This document shows positions 1-6,972 of a stretch of 64,000 nucleotides of DNA, piece by piece (within the stretch, counting starts at the first letter, position 1; each line of letters begins with the position of its first letter). Both the position numbers and the translations under genes were made by a program. The notes under the pieces are model-generated. The model made no database searches and had not been told where the DNA came from. It saw only the letters and a program-made list of their open reading frames with translations. The stretch is from Pedobacter alluvionis (GTDB lineage Bacteria > Bacteroidota > Bacteroidia > Sphingobacteriales > Sphingobacteriaceae). Location of the stretch: assembly GCF_003664035.1 (NCBI RefSeq), contig NZ_RCCK01000010.1, positions 806,001 through 870,000 on the forward strand, in the 5' to 3' direction.

Positions 1-141
1 TATTTAGCGATTAGTCACGGCATATTTAGCAAAGGCTTTGATGAATTAGGTAAATATTTCGAGCAAATTTTTACAACTGATTCGATCAAAGAAGTTGATC
101 ATGAAGGGGTAACACAAATAAAATTAATGGAAATTTTATAA
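1..141 (+). CDS. Prs-like (ribose-phosphate pyrophosphokinase family) protein, C-terminal fragment
   Basis: Only the last 46 residues are present; the frame is open from base 1 and ends with TAA at 139-141. The run SHGIFSKGFDEL followed by IFTTDSI resembles the last phosphoribosyltransferase-fold segment of ribose-phosphate pyrophosphokinases, where a T/S-H-G-I/L-F turn is followed by a TT/TN-S strand. Family members make PRPP from ribose-5-phosphate and ATP. In the phage NARP1 pathway a Prs-like enzyme (Adps) instead pyrophosphorylates ADP-ribose. It is 6 bp from the next gene and seems to be part of the same transcript as the Nampt homologue further on, which makes either role plausible. 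The active site lies outside the window, so substrate cannot be judged. Confidence 0.7.
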   Translation, partial: YLAISHGIFSKGFDELGKYFEQIFTTDSIKEVDHEGVTQIKLMEIL

Positions 142-147
142 AATAAT

Positions 148-633
148 ATGAGAGCGATACTTCCACCAGCGATTATTGCACCATCAAATGTATCGGTATT
201 CCTCGCAGGAACAATCGATATGGGGCATTCGATTGATTGGCAACAAAAATTTATTGATCGGGCAAATAAAGAAGAAACTTTGAACGATGTAGTCGTTTTC
301 AATCCAAGAAGAAAATCCTGGGATCATACCTGGGCGCAGCGTATCGAAAATAAACAGTTTAGCGAGCAGGTGAATTGGGAATTAGATGCAATGGAAAATG
401 CTGATGTGATTTTGTTGTTCCTTGAAGCGAATTCCAAATCGCCAATTTCGATGATGGAGTTAGGTTTATTTGCTGATTCTGGCAAACTAATGGTTTGTTG
501 TGAAGAGGGATTTTGGAGAAAAGGGAATATCGATATCGTTTGTAAAAGGAAAGGAATTGACCATTACAATACCTTCGATGAGCTTAGTGCCGCTGTAATT
601 GATAAGCTTAAAAAGTTGGCAAATATTAAATAA
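148..633 (+). CDS. Nucleoside 2-deoxyribosyltransferase-like protein
   Basis: 161 residues. VFLAGTIDMG near residue 17 is the N-terminal strand and loop of the nucleoside 2-deoxyribosyltransferase-like fold. NPRRKSWD (about 51-58), the helix QVNWELDAMENADVILLFL and SPISMMELGLF (about 98-108) complete the pattern. The Glu of MELG corresponds to the catalytic glutamate of deoxyribosyltransferases. Family enzymes break or exchange N-glycosidic bonds of (deoxy)nucleosides; some relatives act on nucleotides. Gaps to the flanking genes are 6 and 11 bp, implying one operon. In this setting the likely substrate is an N-glycoside related to NAD+ or ADP-ribose, which is inference from neighbours only. 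ATG at 148 is the first start after the upstream stop. Confidence 0.85.
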   Translation: MRAILPPAIIAPSNVSVFLAGTIDMGHSIDWQQKFIDRANKEETLNDVVVFNPRRKSWDHTWAQRIENKQFSEQVNWELDAMENADVILLFLEANSKSPISMMELGLFADSGKLMVCCEEGFWRKGNIDIVCKRKGIDHYNTFDELSAAVIDKLKKLANIK

Positions 634-644
634 ACTCAAAAAAG

Positions 645-1598
645 ATGAAAACCACAGTTATCCATAGTTCAATATTCGGCCTGGTGGTTGGTGATGCATT
701 GGGAGTGCCCGTAGAATTTAAGAAAAGGGATTTTTTAAAAAGATTTCCGGTAACGGATATGCAGGCGTATGGTGTTCATGATCAGCCGTTAGGTACCTGG
801 AGTGATGATAGCTCGCTTACTTTTTGCTTAGCCGAAAGCCTGTGTAGTGGTTATAATTTAGATCATATCGCACAGAAATTCCTTCAGTGGTTTAATGCCG
901 AGATTTGGACCCCTCATGGAAAAGTTTTCGACATCGGTATAGCAACAGCTGAAGCCATTAAAATGATAAAGCATGGCGCTGATCCGATTTTATGTGGTGG
1001 AGCATCTGAAATGGATAATGGAAATGGATCTTTAATGAGGATTTTGCCTTTATTGTTTTATTTGTAGGATGAAAAGGATCTTAAAGTTATTTTTAAACGC
1101 GTAAAAGAGCTTTCATCCATTACCCATGCCCATTTCCGTTCTGCTTTTGCCTGTTTTATATATATTGTTTATGGCTTAGAATTATTAAAAGGAATTGATA
1201 AAAGAGAGGCATATTTTTATATGCAGATTAAGCTTAGGAAGTTTATTGCAGAGAATGATTTTGAACAAAAGGAAATTGATCTGTTTAAAAGGGTTTTGAT
1301 AAATGATATCTCTATAGTTTCAGAAAACGAGATTTATTCTTCTGGTTATGTGTTGCACAGTCTCGAAGCTGGTTTATGGTGTATCCTCAGTACCGAAACT
1401 TATCAGGATGCCGTTCTAAAAGCAGTTAATCTTGGCGACGATACTGATACAACTGGGGCAATTACAGGCAGTTTGGCAGGTTTAATTTATTGTTTTGAAT
1501 CTATTCCTGAAAAATGGCTTAATACAATTGTTAAAAAAAATGAAATTGAAGAGCTCTGTAAAAAAATGAATGATGTTTATGGAAAAGCAGAAATATAG
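645..1598 (+). pseudogene. ADP-ribosylglycohydrolase (DraG/ARH family) interrupted by one in-frame TAG
   Basis: One reading frame of 317 codons from ATG 645 to TAG 1598 is broken only by a TAG at 1065-1067 (codon 141). Both halves carry family motifs. Before the stop are GDALG, WSDDSS (metal-binding Asp pair) and NGNGSLMRILPL; after it are LGDDTDTTGAITG and LAGLIY. These enzymes use two Mg2+ ions to cleave ADP-ribose from proteins or small molecules. The sequence around the stop reads LLFYL-stop-DEKDLKVIF, so a single C-to-T change of a CAG glutamine codon would explain it. No other damage is visible, suggesting a recent mutation, a strain polymorphism, an assembly error or readthrough. The 3' end overlaps the NADAR gene by 29 bases. 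Without readthrough, the 140-residue product lacks the second Asp cluster and should be inactive. Confidence 0.88.
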
Positions 1599-2136
1599 TG
1601 TTGCCGATATAAAAGACAGTACGGAATTCCTATTTTTTTGGGGACATCAAGCTCCGAAAAATGGAACGATTTCTAAAGCTTGTTTAAGCCAATGGTGGTC
1701 ATCTCCATTTGTTGAAAATGATATCACCTATCAAACAGCAGAGCATTACATGATGGCACAAAAAGCGCTGTTGTTTCGTGATCAAGAGATTTTTGAAAAA
1801 ATATTAACAAAAAATTCGCCGAAAGATGTAAAAGATCTGGGTAGGCAGATCAAAAATTTTGATGTAGAAAATTGGGATGCGCACAAATTTGATATTGTAA
1901 AACAGGGAAACCTGCTTAAATTTTCACAAAATCAGGCATTGAAATTGTTCCTTTTGCAAACCAAAAGTAAAATACTGGTAGAAGCCAGTCCGGTTGATGG
2001 AATTTGGGGGATCGGTTTGGCAGAAGACCATGCCGATGCAAAAATACCAAAGAATTGGATAGGGTTAAACCTATTGGGGTTCGCATTGATGGAAGTTAGG
2101 GATGAGATATCAACTAATAAAATTAATGATCAATGA
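1570..2136 (+). CDS. NADAR family protein (YbiA/RibX-like N-glycosidase fold)
   Basis: 188 residues. Diagnostic segments are FFWGH near residue 21, TAEHYMMAQKALLF near 57-70, and SPVDGIWGIGLAE followed by NWIGLNLLG toward the C-terminus. NADAR proteins cleave N-glycosidic bonds; some clean up reactive riboflavin intermediates and others remove ADP-ribose from guanine in DNA, acting as antitoxins to DarT1. The nearby macrodomain, glycohydrolase and KptA argue for an ADP-ribose role. No DarT-like toxin is in the window, though the operon continues to the left. ATG codons at 1570, 1573 and 1579 are all possible starts; all overlap the end of the preceding gene, so translational coupling is likely. 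Confidence 0.9.
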   Translation: MMFMEKQKYSVADIKDSTEFLFFWGHQAPKNGTISKACLSQWWSSPFVENDITYQTAEHYMMAQKALLFRDQEIFEKILTKNSPKDVKDLGRQIKNFDVENWDAHKFDIVKQGNLLKFSQNQALKLFLLQTKSKILVEASPVDGIWGIGLAEDHADAKIPKNWIGLNLLGFALMEVRDEISTNKINDQ

Positions 2137-2149
2137 AATGTTTTTTTAA

Positions 2150-2265
2150 TCGAGCGTCATCTCGACTGAAGCGCAGCGGAATGGAGAGATCTATTTAGGG
2201 AGATTTTAGCTTTGCTGAGCACTTCGTGGTTCTCGACTGCGTTGTACTACGCTCGAAATGACGAT
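2150..2265. repeat. Intergenic hairpin repeat, family A
   Basis: Near-complementary arms at 2155-2165 (CGTCATCTCGA) and 2253-2263 (TCGAAATGACG) enclose about 85 bases. The left part, with ACTGAAGCGCAGCGGAATGG, recurs in inverse orientation at 58708-58788. It separates the NADAR and macrodomain genes in an otherwise tightly packed operon and could act as an attenuator, an mRNA processing site or a neutral insertion. Confidence 0.8.
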
Positions 2266-2315
2266 GTTTTTAAGAAAGTTTGTGTTGGAACAGTTTATAA
2301 ATAAAAATTCAAAAA

Positions 2316-2834
2316 ATGATTTTAACCCTAATCAAAGCCGATATAACAACAATTAAAGCCGATGCGATTGTTAACGCGGCAAATAGTTCGTTGCTAGGTG
2401 GAGGTGGAGTTGATGGTGCCATCCACAGAAAGGGTGGTAAAGCAATTTTACAGGCCTGCGTAGCCATCAGAAATAAACAAGGGAAATGCAAGACCGGAAA
2501 TGCAGTAATCACTACGGCAGGCAATTTACCTGCAAAATATGTCATCCATACTGTTGGGCCAGTTTGGAACGGAGAAAGTGAACAAAATAATGCTTTGCTT
2601 GCAGATTGCTACCGAAACAGTTTAACCTTAGCAGTTGAAAATGATGTTAAAATTATTGCTTTCCCTAATATCAGTACAGGAATTTATCATTTCCCTAAAG
2701 ATAAAGCAGCAGATATTGCCATTAATGCAGTAAATAATTTTGCTCAAAAAGAAAAAATAGAAAAGGTCATCTTCGTTTGTTTCGACGATGAAAATTACCA
2801 GCGCTATGAAGAAAAACTTAATCGCATTAACTAA
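2316..2834 (+). CDS. Macrodomain protein, predicted O-acetyl-ADP-ribose deacetylase / ADP-ribosyl hydrolase
   Basis: 172 residues, a single MacroD-type macrodomain. Residues 8-13 (ADITTI) and 20-37 contain [12 protein letters not shown], the loop that binds the distal ribose and supplies the catalytic Asn and Gly residues. [18 protein letters not shown] and [12 protein letters not shown] (diphosphate loop) follow in the usual order. Family members hydrolyse O-acetyl-ADP-ribose, ADP-ribosyl-glutamate/aspartate or ADP-ribose-1''-phosphate. The last is made from the by-product of KptA, encoded two genes downstream. About 180 bases containing a hairpin repeat separate it from NADAR, so a second promoter is possible, but no clear TAnnTTTG box was seen. 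Confidence 0.95.
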   Translation: MILTLIKADITTIKADAIVNAANSSLLGGGGVDGAIHRKGGKAILQACVAIRNKQGKCKTGNAVITTAGNLPAKYVIHTVGPVWNGESEQNNALLADCYRNSLTLAVENDVKIIAFPNISTGIYHFPKDKAADIAINAVNNFAQKEKIEKVIFVCFDDENYQRYEEKLNRIN

Positions 2835-2862
2835 TGAGATGAGTTGTTAACAGAATTATGTA

Positions 2863-3504
2863 ATGAAAATAACAGTAAAAAAATATAAAGAACAGATATT
2901 AGAATGGCCAAAATCAGGATGCCATATTATGGCCCAATATGATGACGAAAAAATAATTGTTTATCAGGCTTACCGAAAAGAAATCGGTGGATTTGCAGTC
3001 AAAAATCAATTTTTCGGCGGTGAGTTCAGTTTAAACAGAATGACATGGATAAAACCCAATTTTCTATGGATGATGTACAGAAGTGGTTGGGGAACTAAAG
3101 AAGGGCAGGAAATTACTTTAGCCATACACCTTAAAGTGTCTGCATTTCGTAATTACCTGGAAAATGCAGTTTATACTTCATTCGATCAAACCGATGAAAT
3201 TTCTCATGATGAATGGAGAAATTCTTTGGAAAACACTAATATCAGGTTGCAATGGGACCCAGACCACGATCCTTATGGTGCAAAACAGGTAAGAAGGGCT
3301 ATCCAGATCGGATTAAGGGATAATTTTATCAGATCTTTTGCGAAAGATGATATTTTGTTAATTGAAGATATTAGTCAGTTTGTAGAAGAACAATATGAAT
3401 TTGTTCGAAACAGCCAACTGGAAAATTTAATGACCCCTGTTGAAAAACCTTTCATTTTAAACGATGAAATATTGAACAGGAAGTTGAAAATAATAAAAGA
3501 GTAA
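2863..3504 (+). CDS. DUF4291 family protein
   Basis: 213 residues. The pattern IVYQAY near residue 27, MTWIKPNFLWMMYRSGW near 60-76, QWDPDHDP near 123 and RAIQIGLRDNF near 142 is that of DUF4291. To my knowledge the family's enzymatic activity is not settled. There is no signal peptide or membrane segment, so it should be cytoplasmic. It lies 28 bases after the macrodomain gene and 3 bases before kptA. Conserved Arg, Trp and Asp positions would fit a nucleotide-handling enzyme; its place between ADP-ribose and NAD+ enzymes is the strongest functional hint. Confidence 0.8.
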   Translation: MKITVKKYKEQILEWPKSGCHIMAQYDDEKIIVYQAYRKEIGGFAVKNQFFGGEFSLNRMTWIKPNFLWMMYRSGWGTKEGQEITLAIHLKVSAFRNYLENAVYTSFDQTDEISHDEWRNSLENTNIRLQWDPDHDPYGAKQVRRAIQIGLRDNFIRSFAKDDILLIEDISQFVEEQYEFVRNSQLENLMTPVEKPFILNDEILNRKLKIIKE

Positions 3505-3507
3505 GTC

Positions 3508-4050
3508 ATGGATACTAAAATAACTAAAGGAATCAGCAAGCTGCTGAGCTATATTTTGAGACATTCGCCAGAAACCATAAAACTAAAGCTAGATGAGAAT
3601 GGATGGGCAGATGTGAACGAGCTGATTGCCAAATTCGACCTTTATGATCTAACATTAGATTTTGAACTGCTTGAATACATTGTTGAAAATAACGACAAAA
3701 AAAGATTTGCCTTTAACGCGGATAAAACCAAAATAAGGGCAAATCAAGGACATTCTATTGCTGTTGAATTAAACTTAAATCAAGCAGAACCATTGGCACA
3801 ACTGTATCATGGTACGGTTGAAAAGTTCCTGACGGATATTAAATTGCAAGGGCTGCAAAAAATGAGCAGACAGCACGTGCATTTAAGTGCCGACAGGGAA
3901 ACGGCGAATAAAGTAGGTGGGAGAAGGGGAAAACCGGTTATCCTCACCATTAATAGTGGAGAGATGCACAAGGCAGGCTATAAATTTTATTTATCAGATA
4001 ACAATGTGTGGCTTACAGATGTTGTGCCTGCTGAATATATCACGTTTTAA
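3508..4050 (+). CDS. kptA: RNA 2'-phosphotransferase (Tpt1/KptA family)
   Basis: 180 residues, the usual length for bacterial KptA. An N-terminal winged-helix part begins KGISKLLSYILRHSPE, with the conserved L-R-H. The catalytic half has RANQGHS near residue 88, LYHGT near 105 and RQHVHLS near 120, giving the Arg/His/Arg set used by Tpt1. The enzyme moves a 2'-phosphate from RNA to NAD+, releasing nicotinamide and ADP-ribose-1'',2''-cyclic phosphate. Some bacterial members can also ADP-ribosylate or phosphorylate nucleic acid ends. Both products could be handled by neighbours: nicotinamide by the Nampt homologue and the ADP-ribose phosphate by the macrodomain protein. The next gene begins one base after its stop. 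Confidence 0.95.
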   Translation: MDTKITKGISKLLSYILRHSPETIKLKLDENGWADVNELIAKFDLYDLTLDFELLEYIVENNDKKRFAFNADKTKIRANQGHSIAVELNLNQAEPLAQLYHGTVEKFLTDIKLQGLQKMSRQHVHLSADRETANKVGGRRGKPVILTINSGEMHKAGYKFYLSDNNVWLTDVVPAEYITF

Positions 4051-4051
4051 A

Positions 4052-4783
4052 ATGGGCAGAACATTAGTAATAGGTGATATCCACGGGGGATTAAAAGGTC
4101 TCGTCCAGTTATTTGAGCGTGCAGAAGTAACAAAAGACGACAAACTGATTTTCCTTGGCGATTATGTAGATGGTTGGAGCGAATCGGCACAGGTAATCGA
4201 TTACCTGATGCAGTTAGACAAAAGTCATCAATGCATCTTTATCAAAGGCAATCACGATGCCTGGTGTATCGACTGGTTGGAAAAAGATATTGTAGATGAG
4301 GTTTGGTTTGTTCACGGTGGTAAATTAACCATGGAGAGTTATCAAGACTTATCTGATGTGACTAGAAAGGAACAGCTGGATTTCTTTAAACGGATGCACG
4401 ATTATTATGTAGATGGGCAGAACAACCTCTTTATCCATGCCGGTTTTTCTTCCATGCACGGACCAGAAAAGGAGCGCTATTCTTCCAATTATTCGTGGGA
4501 CCGCACCCTTTGGGAAATGGCCCTGACCATGGATACCCGGATTAAAAAAGATTCGGCAATTTATCCGAAACGTTTATTGCTCTATCACGAAATCTACATC
4601 GGCCATACGCCAACGCTCTATTACAATGTTAATGTACCCATGCAGGGCTGCAATGTTTGGAATATCGATACCGGTGCTGCATTTACCGGAAAATTGACTT
4701 GTTTAGATATCGAAACAAAAGTATTTTGGCAGAGCGATACATTACAAAGCTTATATCCGAACGAAAAAGGAAGAAATAAATAA
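4052..4783 (+). CDS. Calcineurin-like metallophosphoesterase (PrpE / symmetrical Ap4A phosphatase-like)
   Basis: 243 residues from ATG 4052, one base after kptA; a longer frame starting at 3917 would overlap kptA deeply and lacks homology. Metal-binding motifs are GDIHG (8-12), GDYVDG (36-41), GNHD (66-69), IHAGF and GHTPT, in the order of the PPP phosphatase/diadenosine tetraphosphatase group. Members dephosphorylate proteins or hydrolyse dinucleoside polyphosphates; some remove phosphates from RNA ends or decap RNA. Its placement between KptA and the Nampt homologue suggests a nucleotide or RNA-end substrate, for instance ADP-ribose cyclic phosphate. The exact substrate cannot be read from the sequence. 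Confidence 0.88.
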   Translation: MGRTLVIGDIHGGLKGLVQLFERAEVTKDDKLIFLGDYVDGWSESAQVIDYLMQLDKSHQCIFIKGNHDAWCIDWLEKDIVDEVWFVHGGKLTMESYQDLSDVTRKEQLDFFKRMHDYYVDGQNNLFIHAGFSSMHGPEKERYSSNYSWDRTLWEMALTMDTRIKKDSAIYPKRLLLYHEIYIGHTPTLYYNVNVPMQGCNVWNIDTGAAFTGKLTCLDIETKVFWQSDTLQSLYPNEKGRNK

Positions 4784-4803
4784 TATTTAAATACATCAAA
4801 ACC

Positions 4804-6261
4804 ATGAATCCATTATTATTAACAGACGGTTATAAAGTTGACCACCGCAGACAGTACCCAGAAAATACCACATTGGTTTATTCTAACTGGACGCCAAGAA
4901 AAAGCAGGCTAGAAAACGTAAACCATGTGGTGCTTTTTGGTTTGCAGTATTTTATCAAAAAATACATTATTGAAGATTTTAACCAGAATTTCTTTAAACA
5001 GCCAAAGGAAGAAATTTTAAAGAAATATGCTCGCAGGATCAATAATTACCTGGGCGAAAACCTGGTAGGTACGCAACATATTGCCGATCTACATGATCTG
5101 GGTTATATCCCAATGGTATTTAAATCGCTGCCAGAAGGCGCAGAAGTGCCTTTGCGTGTGCCGATGTTTACGATGTATAATACCAAACCTGAATTTTTCT
5201 GGCTGACCAATTATTTCGAGACATTACTGTCAGCAGTGGTTTGGTTGCCATGCAATTCTGCTACTATCGCAAAACAGTACCGTACTATTTTGGATCGATA
5301 TGCAGCAGAAACTTCATCCGTTCCCGAATTTGTAGATTGGCAAGGACACGATTTCTCTATGCGCGGCATGGGTGGGATAGAAGCTGCGGTAACTTCGGCA
5401 GCAGGGCATTTATTGAGTTTTACAGGTACCGATACCATTCCTGCCATTGATTTTTTAGAAGAGTATTACAATGCAGATTCGGATAAAGAGCTAATTGGTG
5501 GTTCAGTAGCTGCTACAGAACATTCGGTAATGTGTATGGGTACAAATACCGGAGAACTTGAAACTTTTAAAAGACTGATTTTAGAAGTGTATCCGAAAGG
5601 AATTGTATCTATCGTTTCCGATACCTGGGATTTATGGAAGGTGCTTACTGAATATCTGCCTATTTTAAAAGATGATATTATCGCCAGGCCAGGTAAAGTG
5701 GTGATCAGGCCCGATTCAGGAGATCCGGTTGATATTATTTGCGGAAATCCTGATGGCAAAAGCGAAAATGAGAAAAAAGGTGTAATCGAACTGCTTTGGG
5801 ACGTTTTTGGTGGAAAAACCAACGACAAAGGATTTAAAGAACTGGTACCGCAAATTGGTGCTATTTATGGTGATAGCATCACTACTGAAAGGGCTACACA
5901 AATCTGCGAACGTTTAAAAGCGAAAGGTTTTGCCTCAACTAATGTAGTTTTTGGCATTGGCTCATTCACCTATCAATATAATACCCGCGATACTTTTGGT
6001 TTCGCGATGAAAGCCACCTATGGAGAAGTAGATGGTGAAGGTCGCGAGATATTCAAAGATCCAATTACCGACGATGGTACAAAGAAATCTGCAAAAGGTT
6101 TACTGCAGATTTTTAAAAATGCCAGCGGAGATTACGAATTGAAAGACCAATGCACCTGGGAGGAAGAAGCACAGGGCGAATTGAAGGAAGTTTTCAGAGA
6201 TGGCAAATTGTTAATTGATTATTCTCTTGCCGAGATTAGAGAAAGGCTAAAGAATAGTTAA
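4804..6261 (+). CDS. Nicotinamide phosphoribosyltransferase family protein (Nampt; possibly Namat-type)
   Basis: 485 residues, close to the 491 of human NAMPT. LLLTDGYKVDHRRQYP opens the protein. SFTGTDTIPA carries the Asp that selects nicotinamide, and ATEHSVM holds the histidine equivalent to NAMPT His247. VIRPDSGDP contains the phosphate-binding Arg, and FKDPITDDG lies near the end. The classical reaction joins PRPP and nicotinamide to NMN. In the phage NARP1 pathway a homologue (Namat) couples ADP-ribose pyrophosphate to nicotinamide and makes NAD+ in one step. The Prs-like gene in the same cluster would provide the partner in either case. It is the last gene before the terminator at 6276-6312. 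Confidence 0.93.
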   Translation: MNPLLLTDGYKVDHRRQYPENTTLVYSNWTPRKSRLENVNHVVLFGLQYFIKKYIIEDFNQNFFKQPKEEILKKYARRINNYLGENLVGTQHIADLHDLGYIPMVFKSLPEGAEVPLRVPMFTMYNTKPEFFWLTNYFETLLSAVVWLPCNSATIAKQYRTILDRYAAETSSVPEFVDWQGHDFSMRGMGGIEAAVTSAAGHLLSFTGTDTIPAIDFLEEYYNADSDKELIGGSVAATEHSVMCMGTNTGELETFKRLILEVYPKGIVSIVSDTWDLWKVLTEYLPILKDDIIARPGKVVIRPDSGDPVDIICGNPDGKSENEKKGVIELLWDVFGGKTNDKGFKELVPQIGAIYGDSITTERATQICERLKAKGFASTNVVFGIGSFTYQYNTRDTFGFAMKATYGEVDGEGREIFKDPITDDGTKKSAKGLLQIFKNASGDYELKDQCTWEEEAQGELKEVFRDGKLLIDYSLAEIRERLKNS

Positions 6262-6275
6262 CTTCGCCAAGTTTT

Positions 6276-6312
6276 TTAATCGATCGGCCTTTGGTTGGTC
6301 GATTAATTTTTT
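6276..6312 (+). terminator. Intrinsic terminator after the NAD/ADP-ribose cluster
   Basis: The inverted repeat TTAATCGATCGGCC / GGTTGGTCGATTAA has a three-base loop and is followed by a run of T. It starts 14 bases after the Nampt-family stop codon and marks the end of the operon. Confidence 0.85.
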
Positions 6313-6322
6313 GAAAGATACC

Positions 6323-6727
6323 ATGCAAAACAATTCCACATTTAACCATCAAGCCGATATTGTAAATAGTGCCATCAGATTTATAAACGCCTGGTTTAAA
6401 CAATCGAAGGCCATTACAGACGAGCTGAATGATTTTTTCATTCTTCCAGGTAATAAAATTATTGGTAAGGATGTTATTATCGGTCGTTTGAAAGGTGTTT
6501 TCGGTCGGTCTGATGAATATGTTGGAGGCAGATACGATATCATCGATGTTAATTTTGAATTAATGAATGAGGGTAAAGGCATGGGCTTTGTTGAAGGGGT
6601 TGCAGGTTACAGAGATGTTATTCAAAAACAATCGAAAATTGTAAGCGGACCTTTTAAGCTGTATTTCGCGCTGTACAACGGTAGTTGGAAAATTGTAAAT
6701 ATCGAATTTCCGGGATTTAGTTATTGA
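6323..6727 (+). CDS. NTF2-like (SnoaL-type) hypothetical protein
   Basis: 134 residues from ATG 6323; a TTG four codons upstream (6311) lies in the terminator and is less likely. The N-terminal helix (ADIVNSAIRFINAWF), a central variable part, and the C-terminal strands FKLYFALYNGSWKIVNIEF fit the small alpha+beta NTF2-like fold. No signal peptide or obvious catalytic residues are visible. It stands alone between a terminator and a repeat, so context gives no function. Confidence 0.65.
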   Translation: MQNNSTFNHQADIVNSAIRFINAWFKQSKAITDELNDFFILPGNKIIGKDVIIGRLKGVFGRSDEYVGGRYDIIDVNFELMNEGKGMGFVEGVAGYRDVIQKQSKIVSGPFKLYFALYNGSWKIVNIEFPGFSY

Positions 6728-6768
6728 TTTGTTATCACTTAAATTTTTACCAATATTTAAGACTTAAA

Positions 6769-6856
6769 GTCGTCACCCTGATCCGATAGCTATCGGATTT
6801 ATTTCAGGGGCCATTTTGTAAGAAAGATGCTGAAATAAATTCAGCATGACGATCGC
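6769..6856. repeat. Intergenic hairpin repeat, family B, with a nested palindrome
   Basis: It starts with CGTCACCCTGA and ends with CATGACGATCGC; the internal ATTTCAGGGGCCATTTT and GCTGAAATAAATTCAG segments pair or recur. The same unit is at 58899-58970, but this copy carries an extra perfect palindrome ATCCGATAGCTATCGGAT at 6781-6798. Confidence 0.85.
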
Positions 6857-6957
6857 ATAGACTAAGAAACTGAAAAATAAGTCTAGCAGATTAACTCTAA
6901 TCTATTCTAATTGATAATAATAAATAAGTAATATTATCCCCAATTCCATAATTTTTC

Positions 6958-6965
6958 TATCTTTG
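6958..6965 (+). promoter_or_regulatory. Bacteroidota -7 box TATCTTTG directly upstream of the batA-like start
   Basis: This is a perfect TAnnTTTG match whose last base is 7 bases before the ATG at 6973. If used, transcription would begin almost at the start codon, giving a leaderless mRNA. No good TTG -33 box is found at the expected distance, so confidence is moderate. Confidence 0.5.
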
Positions 6966-6972
6966 GTTTTTA

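Noticed and set aside
1065..1067. TAG in the glycohydrolase as a recoded codon (pyrrolysine or programmed readthrough)
   Set aside because: No pyrrolysine machinery is visible and TAG is used as a normal stop elsewhere in the window (for example at 1596-1598); a point mutation is simpler. It is kept only as an alternative.
3917..4051. Longer N-terminus for the metallophosphoesterase
   Set aside because: It would lie entirely within kptA in another frame, and the family motif GDIHG starts a few residues after ATG 4052.
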